Positions 11,965 to 22,384 of a stretch of 64,000 bases of DNA are shown here, piece after piece. The notes under the pieces are model-generated. The model was not told the DNA's origin, searched no databases, and saw nothing but the letters and a program-made list of their open reading frames with translations. This stretch comes from Prinsepia uniflora (Eukaryota; Streptophyta; Magnoliopsida; Rosales; Rosaceae): positions 5,358,001 to 5,422,000 of the forward strand of contig CM064862.1 of the NCBI GenBank assembly GCA_032719365.1, written 5' to 3'. The first letter of the stretch is position 1. Each line of letters begins with the position of its first letter. The translations under genes and the position numbers were made by a program.

Positions 11965-13299
11965 TCAGCTACAGTAACCGGGTCTGAATCGGGTCACCGC
12001 AGACCCACGGTTCGACCCGACCAGTTCTCAACAACCCGACCACCAAAATCGATGGGATTTGTTCCTATGAACTCGTCTGAACATGTTCTATGGCTCTGTG
12101 TAATCAAAACAGGTTTTTAAGTTCGAGAAACCACCTGAAAAACGACGGGGAACTGGCTGCCGGTTCTGGTTCGTCTTCTCCGGCGAGCCGTCACGCTTCC
12201 AGCCACCAACTCTGGTCCAAAATGCTCGTCTAGTCCCCTAGGTTAAGTCTCAAAAGAAACCAAACAAGTTTAACGTTAAAAACGGACGGTTCGAGACAGG
12301 GAAGGAAAATCGGCCTTCTCGGGTTTGCAGGCTTACCGCCGCCGTGTCGCCGCCGTGGGCTGCCCAGTCCAGTCCTAAGCCGTCCAGAGGTCACACTGAT
12401 CCTAACCCTACGTTTGTTCGAGCCCAGAAGTCGTGGTTTGGATGGTTGGATGGTTTTGGGCTGCACGGGTTCCTCTCGGGTTTGTGGGTTTTCCGGCCGT
12501 GCAGGGTGGCCGTGGTGGCGTTGGCCGGTGTCTGGTGGAGGTGGTGCACGGTCTGGTGCTGCCTGGTGAGGAAGGTTGGGTGGTGAGCTGCTGGTGTGAT
12601 TGTTTGAAGGGTGAGAGTACACGGTTGAGAGAATGAAAGTGTGGGAGTATGGTTTGATGAGTTTAAAACAGAATAGACATTAGAAACCAACGGCTAGGAT
12701 TGAGTCTGACTTAAGGATGAAAGATGAGGATTTAAGGAAATTAAACTAATTAATTACTCTAAAGGCAGACATAGATCCAGATTGTTGGGGATGATGTGGA
12801 TGGGGTAGATGAGTGACATGTGTCACTCATCAAGGGTCCAGATTGATTGGGTTAAAGTAAATCAGATTCTAATATTTTAATATTATTTTAAGTTCCGAGT
12901 CTCGGTTAGTTCGGTTACGTTCTTGACCATAACTTTTTCGTCGTAAGTCCGATTTCGGCGTGCCGCCTGTCTACGGATTCGTATTGACGAGACCTACGTA
13001 ACGGTCATTGGCCCTCGTCCGTTGGACTTACCGGGTCAAAAGTCAACATTTGGCCCCCAAATGGCCAAATTACCAAAATGCCCCTCGACTTCCGAACGTC
13101 ACAACTTCTTCCTCGAACGTCGGAATCGAACGTGCCACCTGCCTATGAACTCGTGACGTCCTAAACTACGTCACGGTCACGTGTCAAAGTCCTAAATACT
13201 TCCCGAGGTAAAAGTCAACTTTTCCCCCCCCCCTCAGGGGCAAAACGGTCATTTTACAATAAAAATAATAATTACGAAAGTTCGGGTCGTTACAATTGA

Positions 13300-14163
13300 G
13301 TGGTGTATGGTGAGAAAATTTGTAAGTTTCTTTAATACATTTTTGGTGAATACTATGAGATGTCCTCAAACAAGAAGAATTGATCTAATCCCCATTCAGC
13401 TTAGCTTTCTTATGGCCATATGTAATGTACTCCCAACAAGTTTTAAACTTTTATTAATTAACCACTAAAAATTTCGGCATCCAAAGGTGACAGTTTGCCA
13501 TCCTAAAGTCCTAAACCCTAGACATGAGTTTTCAAAATGGTACTTAAGGCTAGTTTTTGAAGAAGAAAAAATAGCATAGTATGACTAAAATACTCTCAAA
13601 AGTAACTTCTACGACATTCACAATAAATTATTTTTGTTTCCTACGAGGACTAAAACTTACTAAGAGATTGTGCCCAGGCTTCAATAATGCCGGAGCTTTT
13701 GGAAATTAATGGGTGTTGTATATAGATGGTAGCCTAGCTGCAGTTGGATTGAGTCTGGTTTTGAATATTGTTTTGTTTCTGATGGACATCAGTTTGCATT
13801 GTCGCAGTTTTGAATCAAAAGCTGCTTCTGTGATATATAGTTCTCATGGCGATGAAATCATTATACATTTATAAGTTACAGATCTTGTTTTTATCTGTAT
13901 CTAGCTGAATGACGGGACTAATTAATATGATTATGTGTCAAGTTTATTTTGGTTAGGTGAGATTCAGATGTTAAGAACCAAACCGAATGTAGATACATAT
14001 GACATGATACTCATCGATCTAATATGTTGTAAGAACTTGTTCATGTAATAATGTGTTTGAATCTGCTGGGAGGATTTTGATATGCTTGAGAAATTCTTAT
14101 GGTTGAAAGGTAGAAATGTAGAATGAGACATAACTATATAGAATGAAAATATTCTCATCATAC
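13300..14163. other. AT-rich sequence between a solo LTR and the CACTA element
   Basis: No gene recognised. 13345-13412 resembles 8815-8885, an unclassified dispersed repeat. Confidence 0.4.
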
Positions 14164-14166
14164 TTA

Positions 14167-17100
14167 CACTACTAAAAAAGTGGACTACAACCACGATGGC
14201 ACAAATTTTATGTTTGTTTTTTCTAATTATTATATAACACAAATAAATTAAATTTGTGTTCAAAAGGTAAAAGCATGAATATTCGTGTCTTTAGAGAGCA
14301 CAAAAATGAAAAAATTGTGCTTAAAAAACTATTGAGCACAATTGTAGATCTTTATATTTCAATCATTCACCTTTATTGTCAATAGACCACGGGGTGTGTA
14401 AGGAATTTAATAAAGCACACGAATTATTTGTGTCCTTATAAATTTAATAAATAAACAAAGAATTTTATCAGTCTTTTCATATCCCTAATAATACAACTTT
14501 TGTCATTTTATATGAACTACTTAAGAGCACAATACTGAATTTGTATCCTTTGATTTATATTTATAAGAGAATTTGTTCATGAGCTTTCTTATATGCATTA
14601 TAAGAGTACGAATTAAAAAAAAAAAGGTTCAAAGATCCTTGTTTCGGAACAAGAGGGATAAGACAAGATCTTCAATGTACTACTATATAGCACAATTTTA
14701 ATAAAATACGGCTTTGAGGAACAATTATTAAAATCTATTACTGTACATGTTTTTACTTTACCACTATAAGGTACATTTTTTGTAATTCATGTCTAATGCA
14801 ATTGTTCACCGACACCTTTTACAAAAAAAAAAAATACGATCAATGTCCTTCCCGTTCACAAAAAAAAAAAAAGTCTTCCCTCTCTCTCGCCCCCTCCCAA
14901 TTTTCCACCACCACCTTGCACCATTCTCGAGTTCTTTAATTCATTCAAGTGGGTAAGTTTCTTTTAATTCATTAAGATCTCTCCTATGTTAATTAATTTA
15001 ATTTTTTGGTGAAAATAGGATTTTAGGGTTTATGCACGGCAAGAAAATGTCTCATGGAATAACATTATAGCATTTTGGCATAAATGCTATGAAATGTTAT
15101 ATTTAAGAAAGAAAAAACCTAATGTCCAAAAACAAAACAAAACCTAATGTCCAAAAACAAAACCTAAATGCGATAGAAATGAAATAAAATACAGGGAAGG
15201 GGGAAAAACAAAAATATAAGCAGGAAAAGGAAATTTGAAGTCCCTTAGGTCCAATCTGAACAGATCTGCCTCCCTCTATTGTCTTTCGCTCAGACTCCCT
15301 TCTTTTCCATCTCCCAATCCAAAAACCCAAAAATAAGATTGATCTTGCTCTTCCTTCCTTTCACTTTCTCAATCCAAAAATCCAAAAAAATCTAAAGCTT
15401 GAAAACACACAACAATCGTAATTAGATAAAAATAATCGATATCGGAGGAAATCAACCATGAAATGGGGGACGGCAATAAGGCGAGCTACAATTACAAGAT
15501 GTTTAAGTGCTTCAGTCGGAAGTTCAAGGCCAGCGAGTTTCCCCACCTCTGGATGTGAAGGAAATCTTCTCCAAATTCACCCAGGGTGGTGACCTCATGT
15601 ATGTCGATTAGTTACAGACGTTCCTGGTCGAGCACCAATGCGAGTCTTCCGATTGCATGACCAACTCCGAAGCTCATCGTATCCTTCACGAGTTCGGGGC
15701 GAGACCGCCCACCACCACAACAACGTCTGGGGGCTCAGTCTTGAAAAATTCTTAAATTTCCTTTTCGTAGAAGAGTTCAATGGCCCCATCCAAAAACAGG
15801 TCAAACCTCTCATCGCACAAATTTTGTTTGTGTTTCAAGATGATTTTGGCATTTTCACACTTCGAAAAACTTAGCAAATGTTGTTTTTTGGACTATGATC
15901 CCACTGTGAATCGAAACTATTGATTATTAATTTTGTTAAGATAAGTCTTGCAAGATGACATTATTTATTTATTAGAGCAACAAAATGTTGTTTTTGGATT
16001 TAATTTTTTTGATATATGTAGTGTATATTTGGATATATTATGTTGATATAGGAATTAAGGGACCACATCAGAATTAGGTTTGTTGTTCACAAATGTGGAT
16101 GTGATTGAAAATGCAGATACACCATGATATCACAGCTCCAATATCACATTACTACATATATCCTGATTTGTGGGTTTGATGTTGTTGAGTATATGTGTGT
16201 TTTTATTCTGCCCAATAATCCCATAGGAAGAGGCCAAGAGCTGAGATGGAGGTCTCAAATTAATTTACTTGTTTCCTTGTGCTATCTGCAATTACAGGTA
16301 GGTCTCAAATTAATTCTATTGTGTCCTTGTGTTGTCTGCATTTACAGGTTTTTTATTGGAGTTTTTGGCTTCTGTAAACTCTATAAGTTTCAATCTTTCT
16401 ATTTTATTTCAATTGATTCATTGATTTAGCTACTTTATATTTTTTAGCTTTGGTTTGATGCATTTGTTTTAATATATTCTGTTCAACATTCTATTGATTT
16501 TGTTTTGTTAAACCTCACCAAAAAAATTGGGTTTCTTGTCTGTTGATTTCCATTGATATGTTTAGTAAATTGACTGTAGGTGGCATGTGAAAACCCTTTG
16601 GAGCTTTTGGTCTGTAAATTCGGGGAAAGAATTTGCTATATTTTCTCCAACAGGTAGTAACTTATGCTTCATTGCCTCCAAATTATATTTGCATATGTTA
16701 TTTTGCTTCATTGCCTCCAAATTTTGTTTGTATATGTTATTTTTGTATGCATCTATGAGTTTTGATTCTTATATGAGCTTTCTATGCTAGTGGTGATTTT
16801 TCTAAGTGTGGATACTAATAATTTATGGGGTTTGATTTATAGGTGTGGATATGTTTGGATGAAGCTTGATGTCTCTCCTTTTTTTTTAGAACGAACCCGC
16901 AATAAAGTGTTTGAAAAGTAGCTACGAATCAGTTCACCTTTCTTTTCTTCTCCTTATTTTCTTATGAATAGGATGTTCTCTTGTTTTAATAAATAATTTT
17001 TAGTTCTTAGTGTTGTTTTATTAATTCTAAGGAATTGCAAATTTGTAGAATTGTCCATTCCCCTTAAGTTTTTAGTTTTATAGAAAACTAATTTTGTATG

Positions 17101-17545
17101 TATATAAAGTGTATTATGTAAGTATAAATATGAGTTTTAATTTCGTGTATTAGGATTAATTGAGTTTTTATAATTGACCTAATCCAAATATTTATATAAT
17201 TTTTTTTTTGAAAAATGAATATTCAAATCCATGAATAATAAAAGTGTGTGCTTTATTCTCAGCACATGTGCGCACAGAAGACAAAATATGTGCCTTATAA
17301 GTATGCCACAAACAGAAAAATATGCTCATTGTGAATTGACAAATGTTCAGTTATGTCAGATAGATTGGGGATGAAAAAACTTTAAAATGTGCCCTATAAC
17401 TAAGACACAAACAGGAAAAATGTGTCGTATAAGCAGTGGAAACTGCTGTAACAACTGCTGATACTTTCAACGTGGCTGCATTGTGCTCTTTATTAGTTTA
17501 AAGCATGAATTTTATTCATGCTTTTAGTCTAGTTTTTTAGTAGTG
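14167..17545. mobile_element. Non-autonomous CACTA (En/Spm) element carrying a PI-PLC gene fragment; TSD TTA
   Basis: The left end is CACTACTAAAAAA and the right end is its exact inverse TTTTTTAGTAGTG, flanked by TTA at 14164-14166 and 17546-17548. A 13-bp terminal inverted repeat beginning CACTA with a 3-bp target duplication defines the CACTA superfamily. Subterminal regions are rich in short AGCACA/TGTGCT-like repeats (14200-14600 and 17250-17500). I see no transposase. The interior at 15463-15802 is a broken PI-PLC first exon, preceded by what looks like its pyrimidine-rich 5' UTR, so this is a Pack-type element that has captured host sequence. The remaining interior (15900-17200) is AT-rich and unassigned. 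Confidence 0.88.
15463..15802 (+). pseudogene. Captured first-exon fragment of phosphoinositide-specific phospholipase C
   Basis: It starts ATG at 15463 with MGDGNKASYNYKMFKCFSRK, the N-terminus typical of plant PI-PLC. A frameshift near 15541 leads to PPLDVKEIFSKFTQGGDLM and, after a TAG at 15609-15611, LQTFLVEHQ...EAHRILHEFG. A second frameshift near 15720 leads to GLSLEKFLNFLFVEEFNGPI, ending at 15802. This matches the N-terminal EF-hand-like region of plant PI-PLC, enzymes that cleave PIP2 at the plasma membrane. The catalytic X and Y domains and the C2 domain are absent. Two frameshifts and one nonsense codon make it non-functional. It lies inside the CACTA element and was presumably carried there as genomic DNA. 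Confidence 0.82.
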
Positions 17546-17548
17546 TTA

Positions 17549-18635
17549 GTTTTAAAGAGTGAAAATACCCTCCTTTTTTTTTTTGTCCCTGCTACCCTAC
17601 TACTGAAAAATTTTGAATTCAAGTAGAGAAAAAAGATGGTAGATCAGCTTAACGAAAATATGCCCAGAGTATTTTCCCACTAAATGGTGCATGATATAGC
17701 AGCTAATGGTCAACTGATTCTTCGTTTTTCTTTAAAACTTGGTTTGGGCTTCAGATTCTTTTAAACCTTGTTTGTTTCTACCTTTCTTTCCTCTCCGTAC
17801 CCGATGGCCTATGATGCGCGCATGACATAGCAGCTAAAGGTCAACCGTCACATTAAAATTTGTGTATTTCAAATTTCCATATATTATTTGCTTCTTAAGA
17901 TAATATCTCATTTCTAGGTTGATGTGGGATCTCTCCAAGATATTGTACCAATAGACAGGATAATGGTGCTGCAAGGAGGCTGGGCTGCGATAAATTGGCT
18001 GCCAGTGCGGAAATGGGTTTTGGTTTAATTGGTGGTGGCTTTGGATTGAATGACAAAGGTGTGTGGTAGTGCGGCATGTATGTTTCTCGTTATAATATTC
18101 ATTTCATATTTTTTCTCTTGGTCTGGGTTCACAAATCAAACTCTCTTTCTAGTCTCCCTTATGGAGAAGTATTGTCAAATTTTGAGTAGGTTATCTGCAT
18201 ACTTTAGAGGCCATCTTTTTTATTTTTAACTTCTAAAAAATTCATGAGTGTAAGGGTAGAATCATTATCTATTCACTTCAGCATACCTGCATCAGGTATC
18301 GGTGTTGATAAGGAAATGACTTTGTCATGGCCTTAATATTCTCTGAATTCTTTCATCTAGATGAACGATTAACAATGGGTTAACTTGCAATCATTTTTTT
18401 TTTATTTTCTTTTGCTTTCATTTTACGTTAATGGGTACTACTCCTGGTGCTTAATAACTTGTTAATTCTTAGCTGTACGTATCATATGCTATACTAACTA
18501 GCATCTATGTTGTGTTCTCTTGATAATTCTCTTGGTACTTAACAATAATGTTTTAATTGATGACTCGCAATGTTAATCACTCCTGGATGTTCTTAAAAAT
18601 ATTTTATTTTGTAATTTTTAGAAGTGCCGAGCAGG
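17549..18635. other. Intergenic sequence between the CACTA element and a solo LTR
   Basis: Mostly AT-rich. A less AT-rich stretch at about 17910-18080 has open frames but no family I recognise. Nothing else is supported. Confidence 0.4.
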
Positions 18636-18640
18636 GATTG

Positions 18641-21600
18641 TGTAACGATCCGTTCCGAATATCGGAATTAAATATTAATTAATTATGGTTTAGAATGACT
18701 AATAGAGGATAGTTGAGTGAAAGCGGACGAATTGTGCAAAATGACCGTTTTGCCCCTAGCGTGGGCAAAATGTTGACTTTTAGTTCGGGGCGGTCAAACG
18801 AACTTTGACCGATGACTGTGACGTAGTTCGGGACGTCACGAGTTCACAGACAGGTGGCACGTTCGATTCCGACATTCGAGGAGAAAGTTATGGCGTTCGG
18901 AAGTTGAGGGGTATTTTGGTAATTTGGCTAAAAAGGGGGCCAAATGTTGACTTTTGACCCGGGAAGTCCGATAGACGAGGGCCAAGGACCGTTACGTAGG
19001 TCTCGTCGATACGAATCCAATGACAGGCGGCATGTCGGAATCGGAGATTCGACGACGAAGTTATGGTCACGGGAACGGACTTGATTAACCGAACGAACTG
19101 GGATTAAAATATTATTTTATTATGAACAGTACTCGGTGACTGAACATATCTGGATAAGTGACAAGTGTCACTCATCCCTTAGATTAAGGCTTAAACACAG
19201 ATCCATGTCTTAGGGAAAACATCATTATGATGTTTTATTAATTAATTAAACTTAATTATTTTTAATTCCTCCATTAATCTCTTCTGTTCTTAACCCGTGA
19301 ACAAAGCAGCAAAACACAGAGATGAGAGAGTTGATCTCTGTCCATCCGTTCCCTTCCATTTTTGAACGAGAGAGTGAGAAACTGAGAGACTTGTGGGACT
19401 GAATTAATAGGGAAACACGAGGGATTGAGAGAGAGCTTGATTCTGGAAAATCAGATTTTAGAAAATTTGGGGGGAAATTCGAATGTTGAGAATTGAGCCG
19501 TGAGGATCGAAATTGAAGCTTTATTTAGCTTCCTGAGATTGTGACGAGTTGTTTCAGATAAAAAACGAAGAGAATTGAAGTCCATTTGAGGTAGAACTGA
19601 GGGACTGAGGTTACTGAAATTTCGAGCTTGAGTCGTGGGATTTGAGGCTTGGATTGATGCAATTGAGTTGGGGAAAGTGTTTAACTGAGTCCATTGAAGC
19701 TTCTGGTTGCATCAATTGAAGGAAATCGGTTGAGATTGATGAACTTCGAAGTGGGAACAGTACCTAGATGTTCTTCGAATGATCATCTTTGATCTTAAGG
19801 TTTGAGATATGTTTTTGTGTAATTAAGGTTACAGATCTCTAATTGGACTTAAACCGAAGCTAACTGGGTGTTCAATTGTTGAAATTGGTATCGAATTGAT
19901 AGGATTTGAACCGGGTCTGTTCGCGGGCAAAAGGACCCGTTTTACAGACAAACGGGTGAGGAAGACGGATACTGTAGCAGGCGCGTGGGTTTCACGCGCA
20001 GCCACTCACGGCGGCGCGTACGACCTATTTTCAAGGTGAGGTCAACATGACTTTGAATCCCCTCATTGTAACGAACATTTTGACGCTGGTTTCGAGGAAA
20101 TCGGATATCGTTTCGTTAATGTTCCGCGTATCAGAAGTTTTGTTTTACGTTAAAAATACGTATTTAAATTCCAGAAAAATTGGGGAAAATTATATGAAGT
20201 ATTTTGAGATGTTAGTAACCCTCCATAATGATTTTGGACAGGAGTTGTGATTTCCAGAATTTACGGAAAAACGTGCAGCTCGGAAACGGACCGTTTTGGA
20301 CGGTGTGTGTGAGTGGACTTTGTTTTCTAACCGTGATGCATGCATATATGATTTAAATGCTTTAATATATGATTTTATATTCTTCGGCATGATTGATGTT
20401 TCAATCCGGTGATTTCTCGATTTTATGGATTATTATATTATATTTTGGCACGATTTTCGAGAAATTGTGAAATTGGTTAAAAATGATGTTTTGACTCGGG
20501 TTTTGAGTCAGGAAATTGAAAATGAAAATGAAGTTTGGACTCGGATTATGAGTCATGGATTGAAAAATGATGTATTGACTCGAGAATGAGTCAATGATCG
20601 GTTTCATGGATTTACGTGAAAATGGCAACTGAAGTTGCGAACGCATGGATTTGCGTGATAATGTTATTTTGGGCGTGAGACCCAAGTGGATAGTGATTTT
20701 GACTCGGTTTTGGAGTCACATGTGAATTTGATGAAATTGATAATTTGGTTTGATTTCTTGTGATTTTATGATTATTTTAATCAGTCTTTCGGGCACGTTT
20801 TCTGAGGAAAGTGCAAATGATGTTTTGGGCTAGGCCCAGAGTTTAAATGATTTCTAAAATGATATTTTGACTTAGTTGGTAAGTCAATGATGAATTCTGA
20901 ATTATTTTATTGTTTTAAAATGTGATTTTAAAGATTGACGTGTAAATGTTATTTTGGGGCTTGAGACCCAGTCGGGAATGATCTTGACTTTGTATGAAGA
21001 CAAGATTTGATTGAAAGGTTTTGGGATGTAATTCCCGAGATGGTTTTCATTGTGATTGTGAAATGCCCAGACGGTCGGAGCTTGGGGGGATTACCCAGAC
21101 GACCGGAGCTTGGGGGATGTGATTGTAGGATCGGGAGTTGATCCTATGGTAGTCAGCTTCTCGGATGTGACTGAGCCTGGATGTACCACTCGGATGGGTC
21201 TGAGCCTGGGGATGTGTTCGCCCAGATGTGACTGAGCCCGAGGGTTGAGCCCAGATGTGTCTGTTCCCGGAGAGAGTGGCTGGATTTTGGCCTACGCGTT
21301 AGTGCAGCACTTGTGAGTAGTGCAGTTGATGGTTTGATTGTGCACTTGTGAGTAGTGCAGATGTGATTGTGATAGTTTGTGCACTTGTGAGTAGTGCAGA
21401 TTGATTGGATTGATATATTTATTGTGCGCTTGTGATTAATGCTGATTGATGTTGTTTGTGATGACGTACCGGTTTTGAGTACGAGTTTTTGGTCTTTGTG
21501 GCCAGGTGATTGTGTTTTCACATGTTTTGGCCTGAGAGCCGGCATTTGATGTTTTATAACATGAACTGATTTGGTGAACATGAGTTTTATGGACCATGGG

Positions 21601-21954
21601 AAAATATGTTTTGATTTTATCGGTCCACGGTTCATACTTGAATGATTTCATACTATTACTCATGTTTTGTGATATGCATGCAAGTTTGTGAAAACTGGAG
21701 GGTAAGAATGTATTTTGGCAAATATTTTTATAAGAGGTCATTTTTGTCCACTCACACCTTTTCTGTTTTGTGACCCCCCAGGCCGTGGTACGACGTTCGG
21801 GACTGATCGTGAGGCAGTGGCAGCAGCAGAAATTAGCGCAAACATCCCTTATCTAGCAAGCACTGAAGGGTAGTTTTGGACCTTTGGTTGACTTGTCAGA
21901 CGGGAGCAGGACCGGGCACGGTTTTTGACGTCCAGTTGGGACGGGGTCCTGTCA
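18641..21954 (+). mobile_element. Solo long LTR, alpha subfamily; TSD GATTG
   Basis: It starts TGTAACGATCCGTTCCG and ends GGGACGGGGTCCTGTCA, flanked by GATTG at 18636-18640 and 21955-21959. It is 3314 bp with no primer site or pol. Landmarks: GTTGACTTTT and GACGTAGTTCGGGACGTCAC (18770-18840), the ACGCGCAGCCACTCACGGC block (about 19995), GTGAGTGGAC arm with ATGCATGCAT (20309-20345), a minisatellite region (21060-21420), GTCCACTCACAC arm (21746-21757) and an acceptor-like CCCCCAG (to 21781). It is close in sequence to the LTR at 23322-26598. Confidence 0.95.
21060..21420 (+). repeat. Minisatellite region inside the alpha LTR
   Basis: Short repeats such as GATGTGACTGAGCCTGG/CCCGAG and, from about 21300, CACTTGTGAGTAGTGCAG repeated three times plus a degenerate copy. 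The same arrangement occurs at about 25735-26090 in the sister LTR, with one CACTTGTGAGTAGTGC copy fewer. Confidence 0.75.
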
Positions 21955-21959
21955 GATTG

Positions 21960-22384
21960 GTTGTTAGAAAGATGAACCATGAATAGTAAGTTCAAGTTTC
22001 ATCTTCAATGGCAATCTGGGTTTGTACAGGGAAGTTTCACCTGCCTCGTTCTGCATCGCCATCAGATCAGAGACAAGAGACCCAGCTCCTCTCCATCTCA
22101 TCCCCAGAAGTAATGAGCTCATTATAGTTTTAGCTAAGCTAGTACAAGAATATTCTCTTTTTTTCCCACCTTTTTGGACCGATTTGTTTCTCGGTATTGC
22201 TTAATGTTTGTTATTGTGAATTCATTGGTTTGATTTCGAATTCAGATTCTCTATTTTTTTTTTTAGATTATTGAAGATTTACGTCTAAGGATTTTAAATT
22301 GCATAGTTGTTTTACCAGAATATTGGGTTGTTCTATAGGCTTTTGATATCAGAAGATACCATCTTCCTATTCTCTTGATGTTGG
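21960..22384. other. Sequence between a solo LTR and the tandem repeat array
   Basis: 22030-22130 is less AT-rich and could be a stranded exon (open, ending AGAAGTAATG), but no family is recognised. The remainder is AT-rich. Confidence 0.3.

Larger units (their letters stand above)
10447..13294 (-). mobile_element. Solo long LTR, gamma subfamily, antisense; TSD ATTGA
   Basis: Reading the plus strand, it starts TGACAGGACCCGCCCC and ends TTCGGGTCGTTACA. It is flanked by ATTGA at 10442-10446 and again at 13295-13299. A 5-bp duplication, TG...CA ends and the absence of a primer site or pol mark it as a solo LTR of 2848 bp. Inverted arms GGTGAGTGGGCC (10807-10818) and GGCCCACTCAC (11471-11481) enclose a region of GACGTCCCAGACG-type repeats. 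It also carries the TGACGTCA cluster annotated separately. Overlapping open frames on both strands near 12230-12690 reflect GC-rich composition, not genes. Confidence 0.95.

Noticed and set aside
12230..12690. Several overlapping open frames of 80-130 codons on both strands
   Set aside because: They lie in a GC-rich part of a solo LTR, overlap each other on both strands, show no domain and are not kept in sister copies.
17895..18077. Stranded exon near the CACTA right end
   Set aside because: Open in more than one frame but matches no family I know.
21153..21635. Minus-strand frame of 160 codons
   Set aside because: It is a shadow of the alpha-LTR minisatellite, whose period keeps a frame open by chance.
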